Origin: Paenibacillus tengchongensis
Lineage (GTDB): Bacteria; Bacillota; Bacilli; Paenibacillales; Paenibacillaceae
Length of the DNA stretch: 64,000 nucleotides
Direction of reading: 5' to 3'
Assembly: GCF_008973665.1 (NCBI RefSeq)
Contig: NZ_WACP01000020.1
Coordinates: forward strand, 1-64,000
Shown: positions 25,201 through 32,716 of the stretch, one piece after another
Numbering within the stretch: position 1 is the first letter of the stretch
Layout: every line of letters begins with the position of its first letter
Translations under genes and position numbers: made by a program
Notes under the pieces: generated by a model
Told to the model about the DNA's origin: nothing
Database searches by the model: none
The model's input: the letters and a program-made list of their open reading frames with translations, nothing else

Positions 25201-26024
25201 AGCTGTACCTTCCCGCCCATCAGCGAAGCCGGGAGCTCCAGATCCTGCGTGACAATGGTCGTCGGCAGCGACACATATTTATCCTTGACCAGCTTTACGA
25301 TTTCTACGTCTGTCAGCGATTCGCACATCACTTCGATGATCTCATCTGCGGACAAAGGTGCTTTATAAATCTGCAGATCAGAGATGGAGCCGGAGAAATC
25401 ACTGTCGGCCGGATACTGCGAATGCCCGATATAGTTGCCGCTGAAGTTGGCTTTGTCCTCAAACGCTGCAAACCATTTGCGCAGCTTCGCGTAATTACCG
25501 CTGGAGGTCTGGCTGATGGAGCCGTCGGCCGCCACCTCGCCGTTCACGTATACCACAGGACCTGCGCTGCTCAGTGTGCCGCCCTTGGTACCGGTTACAG
25601 ACAGAGCAATATGCATCCACTCCCCGCTCGCAAAGCCCTTGCCCGGATCCGCCAGCAGGTCGCCGCCTGCCGACAAGGTTGCCCGTAAATAACGGGTCAG
25701 GAACAGCATCGGTCCGGATTCCGTACCGAAATCAACGATACGCTCCCATACGCTGCTGCCTTTGCCGAAGTTGACCCAGGCGGAAACCGTGATTCCGGAA
25801 TCATCGCCTACTTCGCCCAGCAGATCAGATGGAAGCTCGATATAAGAAGTGCCCGAGGGCCCTCCCGGTAATGTTACAGCCATTCTGCCGCCTACCTCGG
25901 AGATTACCGGCGTGATCCGGCCGGCAGCCTTGCCGTCCCGTCCATGGCCGGAGCTGTCCTTGCCCGCATTTGCTGCATCCTCAAATGTATACCTTGCAAT
26001 GATTTGGTCGCGGAAATTGCTCAT
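22281..26024 (-). CDS. Multidomain alpha-L-arabinofuranosidase, GH51
   Basis: 1247 aa. Residues about 1-235 form a LamG/concanavalin-like domain (ARYTFEDAANAGKDSSGHGR; IYKAPLSADEIIEVM), about 240-330 an atrophied Ig-like domain (SVLPQGEPP ends it), then the GH51 catalytic module with a CBM4-like insert (WAKAETAGTITLQLQDAEG). FPGGCISEGSFIWEN, LGVGNENWGNEFY (acid/base Glu, near 715) and VFVGEYAS (nucleophile Glu, near 847) are intact. A jelly-roll segment (GFYVGVGLTDISPETKD) and the arabinofuranosidase C-terminal domain finish it. No signal peptide, although it is large and carries binding modules: either cytoplasmic or exported otherwise. It removes terminal arabinose from arabinan/arabinoxylan fragments. 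A TGAATTAATTCA palindrome lies 36 bp upstream. Confidence 0.92.
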   Translation of the reverse strand: MSNFRDQIIARYTFEDAANAGKDSSGHGRDGKAAGRITPVISEVGGRMAVTLPGGPSGTSYIELPSDLLGEVGDDSGITVSAWVNFGKGSSVWERIVDFGTESGPMLFLTRYLRATLSAGGDLLADPGKGFASGEWMHIALSVTGTKGGTLSSAGPVVYVNGEVAADGSISQTSSGNYAKLRKWFAAFEDKANFSGNYIGHSQYPADSDFSGSISDLQIYKAPLSADEIIEVMCESLTDVEIVKLVKDKYVSLPTTIVTQDLELPASLMGGKVQLSWQSDRPEVLDHNGKVQSIVSAQAVTLTAVLTKGETSAAKSFNLSVLPQGEPPYTLTIHGSKEILDVSEVLYGLFYEDINNAADGGIYAELVQNRSFESFAFDTYNHNSGVCGCSTGRNREPLFAWSGDTDRMTPRFEGGLNEWFGLDDPEVNSCYVTVASGAEIRNRGFADTNGNCAMSIKEGARYDFTVWAKAETAGTITLQLQDAEGKPLSGAVAVGIAGGNAWSKYGAESRIELMGSATALGQLVLSFDGDISIDMVSLVPQEVWGAGEEAGSASAHANYSGNPNYRLRKDLVLALQNMHPKFLRFPGGCISEGSFIWENVYDWKDSVGPVELRKENYNVWGYMMTMGLGYMEYFQLAEDLNATPLPVMACGVLCQARSDYAHPAGGALRDYYIKSFTDLIDFAINTDFAGNEWAALRKNMGHAAPFDLRYLGVGNENWGNEFYANFEVFKTSIDAYMEEHYPGYELHIISTVGAQADDDAYQLGWKFLSGGMEGSAEVAFADGHNIIEETVTWYENQPNYMDTIADEHYYRSNDYLLNNADRYNYYYRAYNADGSIDRKQTSKVFVGEYASTDKNTLAGAVAEAAVMTGFENNADVVLLAAYAPLFNKVLTDGTYRWTPDCIWFDDETVWYTPNYYVQQLYAKYLGSKVLATSFATYRNGRPSPLVPAGGIEIAAGEAEVTVKRVSVVSNKDGRTLLEQDFTQGQELSPLWQAIPGSAGYELRAGEGLVLQAQKNGRNGLYILEDSWSDYKVEVVASRAAGQDGFYVGVGLTDISPETKDVLEYAIGYGGSATGLKVFKRGVEAYTLGDYSSSTAAGNLRAAAYEPLEENTDYTITVNYGGETGDRLVCSYTDGQKQSKVLDYKLEAYNHEVFHSVTKDAEHVYVKLVNPGSVEKATRLGLQELSVQTQAQWITLTGDASLVNVPNVNKKNDEKIVPQEREVSVDGDSLVLYLPANSVNILVLKLQA

Positions 26025-26059
26025 TCTCAGAACTCTCCATTCGTTTGTTTAATATATAC

Positions 26060-26071
26060 ATGAATTAATTC
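26060..26071. promoter_or_regulatory. Palindrome upstream of GH51
   Basis: TGAATTAATTCA, a perfect 12-bp dyad next to TATATATT-rich sequence that could supply the -10 of the GH51 promoter on the minus strand. TGAATTAATTCG occurs at about 32614, upstream of phosphoketolase. Candidate operator; regulator unknown. Confidence 0.35.
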
Positions 26072-26289
26072 ACAATAATAAATACCATATTGCTATACTA
26101 CTCCAAATGAAGGTCAGTTCACAACTGTTATTTCTGCCGCCGCTGTACAGAAGCTTCTAAACCGGCCACTGCCAGGTGGTGTCTTCTCACATTCGGAAAA
26201 ATGTCTGCGGTACAGTGAACCAGCACAAGCATTATGTATGGTTTTGTGTACTATAAAGTAACTCTTCCATGGAGCGAGGTGAATCCATA

Positions 26290-26814
26290 ATGGCAAATAC
26301 GACCCGGGTCCGTACACAAGCCAAACGGTATAAGGGGCAAAAGGTGGTTGTTACCCTGCACAATGGACGGACCTATGTAGGATGGATAACGGACTTGGAG
26401 AAGGAAGCGCTCATTCTGACCAAGGAGCCAGTGAAGCGTAACCGTAAGGGAAAGCACAAACCGGCAGCCGGACGCTCTTCTGGAGCCAAGGCCCGTGCAA
26501 CAACCAAGACCCATACCAAAGCCGAAGTCAAAGCCTTCATGCCGCTGCTCGGTTCTTTCCTCGGCGGTTCCGGCGCCGGTGCTGCGCTTGGCGGCGGGCT
26601 GCGCTTCTTCGGCATGATCCAGCGGGCCTACCCGGTCATGAAGATGGGCTACGGCCTCGTCAAGCAGATCCGCCCGTTTATGAACGGGCTGAAAGGACTG
26701 ATGGGCAACGGAGCCGGTCAAGGCGGCCAGGCTGAGGACAGCCCCGATGCTCAGGGCGCCCAGGGCGGCTGGGGCGGCCAGGAACTTCAGAGAACCCCCG
26801 GCAGATGGTTATAG
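26290..26814 (+). CDS. Small LSm/Hfq-like protein with Gly-rich hydrophobic tail, function unknown
   Basis: 174 aa. Residues about 10-45 (YKGQKVVVTLHNGRTYVGWI then TDLEKEALILTK) have the strand pattern of an Sm-type beta barrel: a basic residue, two strands and the NGRTYVGWI turn that resembles Sm1. A very basic hinge follows (KRNRKGKHKPAAGRSSGAKA), then a hydrophobic Gly-rich region (LLGSFLGGSGAGAALGGGL) and a Gly/Gln/Asp-rich end. ATG 26290 is chosen because GGAGCGAGGTG precedes it; an in-frame ATG at 26269 lies before that site. Monocistronic with a terminator. Sm-like folding is inference from pattern; it may bind RNA or membranes. Confidence 0.65.
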   Translation: MANTTRVRTQAKRYKGQKVVVTLHNGRTYVGWITDLEKEALILTKEPVKRNRKGKHKPAAGRSSGAKARATTKTHTKAEVKAFMPLLGSFLGGSGAGAALGGGLRFFGMIQRAYPVMKMGYGLVKQIRPFMNGLKGLMGNGAGQGGQAEDSPDAQGAQGGWGGQELQRTPGRWL

Positions 26815-26859
26815 GGGGCCTTGGGGTATCGGGAGCAGGCACTACCCGATAAGCCAATA

Positions 26860-26906
26860 AAGAGGTGTTGCCGCAAGCCTTCGGGCCCGGGCGACACCTC
26901 TTCTTC
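26860..26906 (+). terminator. Terminator of the LSm-like gene
   Basis: AGAGGTGTTGCC (26861-26872) pairs with GGGCGACACCTCTT, followed by CTTCTTCT. A second smaller stem, TATCGGG/CCCGATA, lies just before it at 26827-26851. It merges with the end of the xylanase remnant on the opposite strand. Confidence 0.65.
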
Positions 26907-27515
26907 TCGGCCTGCTCCAGTGCCTTCTTCACATGCTCCGTGGTAATAGCTCCCACCGCACTGCCGCCGGTCACCTTCAATTCAGGCTTGATGGTTACCT
27001 TGCCGTCCTTGGCCTCAACGCTGCCGCCGGTTGTGCCGGACGAGGCAGGGGTGCCTCCGTTATTACCGTTATTATTTCCGTTGTTTCCACCGTATAGCTT
27101 GTGCCTGACACCTTGACGGCCGACTCAAAGCCTTCAGCGATGCTTTCCGGATTGAATGAGGTCTCATTGTCAAAATTCACCCGGTATTGTCCGTCGTCAT
27201 CCTGATAGAATACCGTCTTGCCGTTGTTCTCATCCAGGAAGATCTCGACCGAGTCCTGCTCCCACACGTTGGGGCTGGATTTATCAAGCTGAGCGTCGTT
27301 CGCCTGAATCTTCACATACAAATTCTCATCGTCCCGCAGCGCCTCGGCCGTGCCGCCAGCACTCTGCCAGGCCATTTGATAGCGGTTCACCGCCATCTCA
27401 GCCGCTCCGCTCCAAGCCGTGCCCACCGCTCTGTCAATGACCGGAGTCGCATACTTGGCGGTAGACTGATTGGCATCTTAAATCCACACGCGGAATTCCG
27501 TCCGCTTACCATAAT
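26907..27515 (-). pseudogene. Remnant of a multidomain xylanase (CBM9 module plus linker and wall-anchor region)
   Basis: On the minus strand a CBM9-like stretch is clear: MAVNRYQMAWQSAGGTAEAL, DENLYVKIQANDAQLDKSSP, WEQDSVEIFLDENNGKTVFY and DDGQYRVNFDNETSFNPESI. Upstream the frame continues through YGKRTEFRVWI, then a stop at 27480-27478, then DANQSTAKYATPVID. Downstream, after SYTVE, the reading frame shifts and continues as an Asn/Gly linker (GNNGNNNGNNGG) followed by VTIKPELKVTGGSAVGAITT, typical of the region before SLH repeats. So one in-frame stop and one frame-changing deletion are visible, and the catalytic domain and SLH repeats are missing. It was probably a GH10-type SLH-anchored xylanase. 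Confidence 0.75.
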
Positions 27516-27699
27516 TCGATCCTCCCTCCCTTCTCGTCACAGATTCTACCATCCGGCCAAATGGATTGTCTTACTCCAAACTAAAGAATGATCCGTGGTT
27601 TTAAAATGGATTTAAACAAACAGCAATCCAGGAACAACCGGCTCCGCCACAACTTGCTACAATACAATTAACCGTACGGGAAGAAAAAGAGGTGACGCC

Positions 27700-28617
27700 T
27701 TGAACTACAGCAAAGACATCAAGCGCAGCATCGAGTATATCGCAACCCATATCAAAGAAGACCTGACCATCCAGATGGTCGCACGCCATGCAGGATACTC
27801 CTTGTACCACTTCTGCAGAGTGTTTCAGGTATGCATGGGTGTACCGGTCATGGAATATGTCAGGAAAAGACGGCTGGCACTGGCTGCAAAGGAGCTTCAT
27901 GAGGGCAAGCGGATTCTGGATATCGCGATGGCATTCGGCTTTGAGACCCAGGGCGGGTTCACCAAAGCGTTCCGCAAGGAATTCGGGTACAGCCCCGGGC
28001 AATATGCACTCCGGATGGCACGGGCCGGAAATAATCTTGTGCAACCAACAATACGATCTGATTATGGAGGCTATAGTATGATTCCAACGTTTATTACGAA
28101 ACCGTCCTTTAAAGTGGCGGGCTACGGCATTACCACCCACATTGCAGACGGCAGCTTTACTAAGGATATCGCCGCTTTCTGGAACAGCTACGACACGAAC
28201 GGCTGGGAGACGAAGATGTACGACCAGCTTAATCCGCCTAGGCACGGCGAAGTCGGCATCTGTGTCCCCGAATCCAAAGACAGCGACCATCTGGTCTATT
28301 TACTGGGGGTCATCGTCGAGGATTTCAGCAAGGTGACGCCCGACATGATTACTCTGGAGGTTCCTGAAGCCACCTATGCCGTATTCACCACACCGCCTGT
28401 GGACGTTACGGCAGGAGGCAGAGACGGGGAGGCCAATCAACAGGACTTCCCGAATGCGATCAGAGCGACCTGGAAATATATTTTCGAGGAATGGTTTCCG
28501 GAGAGCGGCTACGTGTATGATGAATCAAAGCTGGATTTCGAGTTCTACGACGAGCGGTGCCATTTCCGGCCGGATACGGTGATGGATATCTATGTGCCGG
28601 TAAACAAGAAAGCATAG
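27700..28617 (+). CDS. AraC-family regulator with GyrI-like effector-binding domain
   Basis: 305 aa. The N-terminal 110 residues hold two HTH motifs: IQMVARHAGYSLYHFCRVFQ and ILDIAMAFGFETQGGFTKAF with the GYSPGQYA ending of AraC DNA-binding domains. Residues about 125-305 are a GyrI/SOUL-like small-molecule domain (SFKVAGYGITTH; EVGICVPESK; FEEWFPESGY; DFEFYDERC), as in Rob/BmrR-type sensors. Start is TTG 27700 after AGAGGTGACGCC. Likely responds to a xenobiotic or metabolite; targets are not evident. It is convergent with the GH3 gene and separated from it by a terminator. Confidence 0.9.
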   Translation: MNYSKDIKRSIEYIATHIKEDLTIQMVARHAGYSLYHFCRVFQVCMGVPVMEYVRKRRLALAAKELHEGKRILDIAMAFGFETQGGFTKAFRKEFGYSPGQYALRMARAGNNLVQPTIRSDYGGYSMIPTFITKPSFKVAGYGITTHIADGSFTKDIAAFWNSYDTNGWETKMYDQLNPPRHGEVGICVPESKDSDHLVYLLGVIVEDFSKVTPDMITLEVPEATYAVFTTPPVDVTAGGRDGEANQQDFPNAIRATWKYIFEEWFPESGYVYDESKLDFEFYDERCHFRPDTVMDIYVPVNKKA

Positions 28618-28625
28618 GCGCACAT

Positions 28626-28678
28626 CAAAAAAGCAGCGATCCTCCGCCAACCGGAAAATCGCTGCTCTGCTTATTTTC
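28626..28678. terminator. Terminator between AraC and GH3 genes
   Basis: AGCAGCGAT pairs with ATCGCTGCT; AAAAAA precedes and CTGCTTATTTT follows, so it can serve both converging genes. Confidence 0.75.
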
Positions 28679-28699
28679 TATGCAATTTCCCGCCGGTTG

Positions 28700-31486
28700 T
28701 TACACCAGCTTGAACTCCAGCGAAGCCAGCTCCATGCCCGGCTTCACATGCTCGATGTCCAGCTTGTAAAGACCGGCTTCCAGCTGCACCTTGACCTGCT
28801 TCAGCTTGATCCAGCTGCCGCCGGTGCCGTTGGTCTGCACCGTCAACGCCACTTGCCCGTTCAAACTGACGTTGGCAGCGCTCTGGGCCAGCTCCGGCTC
28901 CTCCGACATGACATTGGCGAATACCCGGTAGACGCCGGCCTGCTCCACGTTGATGAGCGTGGCTCCGTCTGCCGCCAGCTTCACTGTGCTGCCGTCAGTT
29001 ACTGCCTGAGCGCCGTCTGCCTGCAGCGCTGCATCGGCCGCAAAAGCTTCCAGCGTCTCGGCCGTCCGCAGCTCTCTGGCGGACACCGGCGCCTGCATCA
29101 GGAATTCGCAGATGTTGATCGCCGAGCGCTGCAGTTCGCCGCGCGTCAGCGTACCGTTTGCAAGCGATTCAATCGTATTGTCGCCATAGGCATTTGTCTC
29201 TGCACCATAGTTGGTAACGACCATGTACAGGTCATTTTGTGCCCGGACCATCATGTTCGTGTTCTTGCGGTCGGCCGGACCGCCATAGGCCACATCGTTC
29301 ATAACCGCCCACCAGTCGGTCATCACAATGCCCTTGAAGTTCCATTCGCCGCGGAGAATCGTCGTGTTGAGATCATAGTTCGACGCCGCCCAATGCCCGT
29401 TGACCGGGTTGTAGGAGGTCATGATCGAGTTGGCGCCGCCTTCCGTAACGGCAATCTCGAAGCCCTTCAGGTAAATCTCGCGCAGCGCGCGCTCGGAGAC
29501 TACCGCATCGACCTTGCTGCGGTATTTCTCCTGGTTGTTGCAGGCGAAATGCTTCAGCGTAGCATTGGAGCCGCCCTTCATAATACCGCGCACACAGGCT
29601 ACCGCGAAGATACCCGTAACGAGCGGGTCCTCGGAGAAGTACTCGAAGTTGCGTCCGTTCAGCGGGCTGCGCCGGATGTTGATGCCCGGTCCGAGCAGCG
29701 CATCGATGCCATTGCGCAGCAGCTCCTGGCCTTCCAGGACGTACAGCTCCTCTACCAGCTCCGCGTTCCAGGTAGCCGCCAGCAGAGTGCCGATGGCGAC
29801 CTGGGTTGCCTTGTGTCCGCTGTCCATGCGGATGCCGGACGGGCCGTCGGCCGTGCAGCCGACCGGAATGCCGTAGCTGAACAGGCTATCCGTGACGCCG
29901 CCGAAAGCGGAGGCCGTCCCCGGCGTAACCAGCGGGCTGACCATTCCTTCGCCGCGCACGATGGCGGCCAGGTCCTCGTCGCCGAGCTGGGCGATGAAGG
30001 CTTCCAGGCTGATCTTGCCGTCCCGCACATCCTGCAGCTTGTAGCCCTGATCCCCGGTCTGCGGCAGCGTCTGCGGCAGTCTGCTCTCAATCCGCTCGGC
30101 CAATGAAATCTGCTGTACCGGCACCTCGGTATAAGTCAGCTCATAAGAGCCGTCTTCCTTAAGCGCACCCGGCTTCAGCCGGCTGAAGCTTTCGGTCGGT
30201 GCCAGCGCCTCTTCCAGCTGGCGCACCACTTGCAGAGACTCAACCGTGTAGCCCGCTTGTCCCTCCACAGTCACAGCGGCCGCCTTCTTCACGCTGTTCC
30301 CTGCATAGATAGTATACGTTCCGGCTTCAAGCACGTAAGCGGAACGGTGTCCGGTTACGCCGCCGTCGTCATACGAGGCCATTGCGGACACCGGAAAGCT
30401 CAGCGTGAGCTCCTGCGATTCGCCGGGCTGCAGCTCGCGCGTCTTGGCGAATGCGGCCAGCACCTTCGCCGGTTGTCCGAGCTCACCCTGCGGCGCCGAG
30501 TAGTAGACCTGTACCGTTTCCTTGCCGGCGAAATCGGTTCCGGTATTGGACACGGTTACAGGGATTTCGATCGTCTGCTCTCCCTGCGTTCCCACAGCCT
30601 GGGCTGCGCCCGGCTTAACGTCAAATTGCGTATAAGAGATGCCATAGCCGAACTCGAACTGCACCCGCTCCGGTGCGAACGTCTCGAAATAACGGTATCC
30701 GACATAAATATCTTCCTGATACAGGTTCTTGAGCTCGTTGCCGTAATTCCGGGTCGAAGGATAATCCTCCAGCGTATAGGCAATCGTATCGGTTAATTTG
30801 CCGCTTGGCGTTACATCGCCGGCGAGTACGTCGGCAATCGCATTGCCGCCTTCCATCCCGCCGTGCCACGCATAGATGACCGCAGCAATCGGGTGCACAT
30901 AGCTGTCATCGTTCAGCCAGCTCATATCAATAATATTGGAAACGTTCAGCACCACGACGGTCTGTTCGAAATGGGCGGTCACCTGCTTCAGCATTGCCAG
31001 CTCATCATCCGTCAGCTGATAGCTGCCCGGCTCATTGGCATTGTCCTGGTCTTCGCCGGCCGTACGGCCGATGACCACAATCGCTTTGGCCGACTTGCTC
31101 CGGGCCTTAGCTACCAGCTCGTCCGTTAGCGGCATCTCCTTCTGATGCCACGGCTCGGCTGCCCAGCCTCCGCCTCCGTTATCGAACGGATTATCTTTAA
31201 TCCACTCTTCGTAAACCGCTGCCAATTCTTCATTGACGGCGATATTCGCCTTGCTGCGCAAGCCGTCCAGCAGGTTCGTCGTATAGGCTACATGCACACT
31301 GCCGCCGGAACCGGTTCCGCTACGGTAGTAATTCACCTGTGTCCGGCCAAAAATTGCAACGCTTTCGTGATTGCGGAGCGGAAGCACCTGTCCGTCATTT
31401 TTCAGCAATACCGCACCTTCCGCGGCAACTTTACGGCTAAATTCGGCAAAGCCTTCAAGTGGAATTCCAATTTTGTCAGTATTCAA
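28700..31486 (-). CDS. GH3 beta-glycosidase with permuted domain order and C-terminal binding module
   Basis: About 928 aa. The usual second GH3 domain comes first (AAEGAVLLKNDGQVLPL; IVVIGRTAGEDQDNANEPGS), then the fibronectin-like domain (VSNTGTDFAGKETVQVYYSA), then the TIM barrel (TADGPSGIRMD; LLGPGINIRRSPLNGRNFEY; TLKHFACNNQE) with nucleophile Asp in GIVMTDWWAVMND. A C-terminal beta-sandwich (GVYRVFANVMSEEPE to the end) looks like a CBM6/35-type module. This order is known in some bacterial GH3s. Start: TTG 31486 after GGGAGAG gives an N-terminus NTDKIGIPLEGF; ATG 31504 is possible but has a poorer site. No signal peptide. Divergent from a GntR regulator that probably controls it. Likely beta-glucosidase or beta-xylosidase. 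Confidence 0.9.
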   Translation of the reverse strand: MNTDKIGIPLEGFAEFSRKVAAEGAVLLKNDGQVLPLRNHESVAIFGRTQVNYYRSGTGSGGSVHVAYTTNLLDGLRSKANIAVNEELAAVYEEWIKDNPFDNGGGGWAAEPWHQKEMPLTDELVAKARSKSAKAIVVIGRTAGEDQDNANEPGSYQLTDDELAMLKQVTAHFEQTVVVLNVSNIIDMSWLNDDSYVHPIAAVIYAWHGGMEGGNAIADVLAGDVTPSGKLTDTIAYTLEDYPSTRNYGNELKNLYQEDIYVGYRYFETFAPERVQFEFGYGISYTQFDVKPGAAQAVGTQGEQTIEIPVTVSNTGTDFAGKETVQVYYSAPQGELGQPAKVLAAFAKTRELQPGESQELTLSFPVSAMASYDDGGVTGHRSAYVLEAGTYTIYAGNSVKKAAAVTVEGQAGYTVESLQVVRQLEEALAPTESFSRLKPGALKEDGSYELTYTEVPVQQISLAERIESRLPQTLPQTGDQGYKLQDVRDGKISLEAFIAQLGDEDLAAIVRGEGMVSPLVTPGTASAFGGVTDSLFSYGIPVGCTADGPSGIRMDSGHKATQVAIGTLLAATWNAELVEELYVLEGQELLRNGIDALLGPGINIRRSPLNGRNFEYFSEDPLVTGIFAVACVRGIMKGGSNATLKHFACNNQEKYRSKVDAVVSERALREIYLKGFEIAVTEGGANSIMTSYNPVNGHWAASNYDLNTTILRGEWNFKGIVMTDWWAVMNDVAYGGPADRKNTNMMVRAQNDLYMVVTNYGAETNAYGDNTIESLANGTLTRGELQRSAINICEFLMQAPVSARELRTAETLEAFAADAALQADGAQAVTDGSTVKLAADGATLINVEQAGVYRVFANVMSEEPELAQSAANVSLNGQVALTVQTNGTGGSWIKLKQVKVQLEAGLYKLDIEHVKPGMELASLEFKLV

Positions 31487-31535
31487 TGCGCACTTCTCTC
31501 CCATCCTGAGTCTATCCCTATTTAATCAACTTCAA

Positions 31536-31570
31536 TGTAAATATACAACCCCTCAAATTATAAATATACA
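31536..31570. promoter_or_regulatory. Twin TRTAAATATACA sites between GH3 and GntR
   Basis: TGTAAATATACA (31536-31547) and TATAAATATACA (31559-31570) are direct copies 23 bp apart (about two helical turns), each followed by a C-rich run. The half-sites TGTA/TACA fit GntR-type operators. They lie within 50-85 bp of the GH3 start, in the divergent promoter region. Confidence 0.5.
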
Positions 31571-31675
31571 GCCCCCCTAAATTGCAGAAAACCTTACAGT
31601 TAAACGGGACTCGGCGGTGTAACCGCAGTTGGGATTATGATATAGTTAATATAGAACTTAAATAAGGAGTCCCCC

Positions 31676-32398
31676 ATGACCCAATTCGTCTATAAGCAAA
31701 TTATCGATGATCTCAAAGATAAAATTTTTGCCGGGAAATTTGCCGATATGCGGCTGCCGGACGAACGCTCGCTCAGTGAAACCTACGGGGTCAGCCGCAG
31801 CTCCATTAAGCGGGCGCTTACCAAGATGGAGAACAACGGCATTATTTTCAAGAAGCGCGGCTCCGGCACCTTCATCAATCCGCTTTACATAAAGAACGAG
31901 TCGATCTTTAACTACGAAGGCTCCAACCTCGGGGTCACGGACAACTTTCAGATGCACGGCAAGAAGCCGCTGATTAAAGTATTGAAGTTTGAAGTGATTC
32001 CGCCGACCGAAGAGCTGCAGCGCGACCTGTTCCTCGGACCACATGATTTTGTCTATAAGATCGTCCGGCTGCGGCTGTTCGATGAAGAGCCTTTTATGAT
32101 TGAAACCGGCTATATTCCGATCAAAATCGTGCAGGATCTCAATCAGAGCATTATCGAAGGCTCGATCTTTAACTATCTGGAGGATTCCCGCAACCTCAAC
32201 GTCACGAAGTCCTTCCTGTCGATCTTCGCCGAGCCGTCGGAAGCGAATGACCAGGATCTGCTGCATCTGGCCGGGCATGAACCCGTGGGAATTATGGAGG
32301 GCATCTTCTTCCTGGACAACGGTACCCCCTTTGAGTTTTCCCATATGCGGTTCCATTATAAGTACCTGAAATTTAATACCTTTGTCTCCGTGCAATAA
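31676..32398 (+). CDS. GntR-family transcriptional regulator (HutC/UTRA type)
   Basis: 240 aa. Winged HTH at about 5-70: YKQIIDDLKDKIFAGKFADM, LPDERSLSETYGVSRSSIKR, LTKMENNGIIFKKRGSGTFI. The UTRA effector domain follows (about 90-240): VLKFEVIPPTEELQRDLFLG, VYKIVRLRLFDEEPFMIETG, EGIFFLDNGTPFEFSHMRFH. UTRA regulators usually sense phosphorylated or free sugars. AAGGAGT precedes ATG 31676. Divergent from GH3 with twin candidate operators between them, so it likely represses the glycosidase and itself. Confidence 0.92.
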   Translation: MTQFVYKQIIDDLKDKIFAGKFADMRLPDERSLSETYGVSRSSIKRALTKMENNGIIFKKRGSGTFINPLYIKNESIFNYEGSNLGVTDNFQMHGKKPLIKVLKFEVIPPTEELQRDLFLGPHDFVYKIVRLRLFDEEPFMIETGYIPIKIVQDLNQSIIEGSIFNYLEDSRNLNVTKSFLSIFAEPSEANDQDLLHLAGHEPVGIMEGIFFLDNGTPFEFSHMRFHYKYLKFNTFVSVQ

Positions 32399-32415
32399 AA
32401 GATCAGGACAATAGG

Positions 32416-32451
32416 ATAAGACTGGAACTCCGGTTCCGGTCTTATTTTTTT
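32416..32451 (+). terminator. Terminator of the GntR gene
   Basis: AAGACTGGAAC pairs with GTTCCGGTCTT, followed by ATTTTTTTG. Confidence 0.85.
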
Positions 32452-32661
32452 GCTTTTGGCGAAACCTATCCGCAAGGAACGTTTTTATTAGAAATAATCC
32501 CTCTTTTTTTGCAGATATACCATAAACAGCGAAATCAGATCAGTGGATTTCCACATAATTTCATACTATGTTCAATATTTCACAAAATTGGACCGTATCA
32601 ATTATAAAAAAGGTTGAATTAATTCGGCGAAGCGGTATGATTAGTTTGTGAAAAAAAGAAC

Positions 32662-32690
32662 TTGACGGTTTGTTTTAGGAAGCATGTATA
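32662..32690 (+). promoter_or_regulatory. Promoter of phosphoketolase
   Basis: TTGACG (32662-32667), 17-bp spacer, TGTATA (32685-32690). The predicted start of transcription leaves only about 20 nt before the ATG, just enough for AGGGAG at 32703-32708. The stretch 32452-32661 is AT-rich and shows no gene. Confidence 0.55.
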
Positions 32691-32716
32691 GAAAAATGGA
32701 TTAGGGAGTGGAGAAC

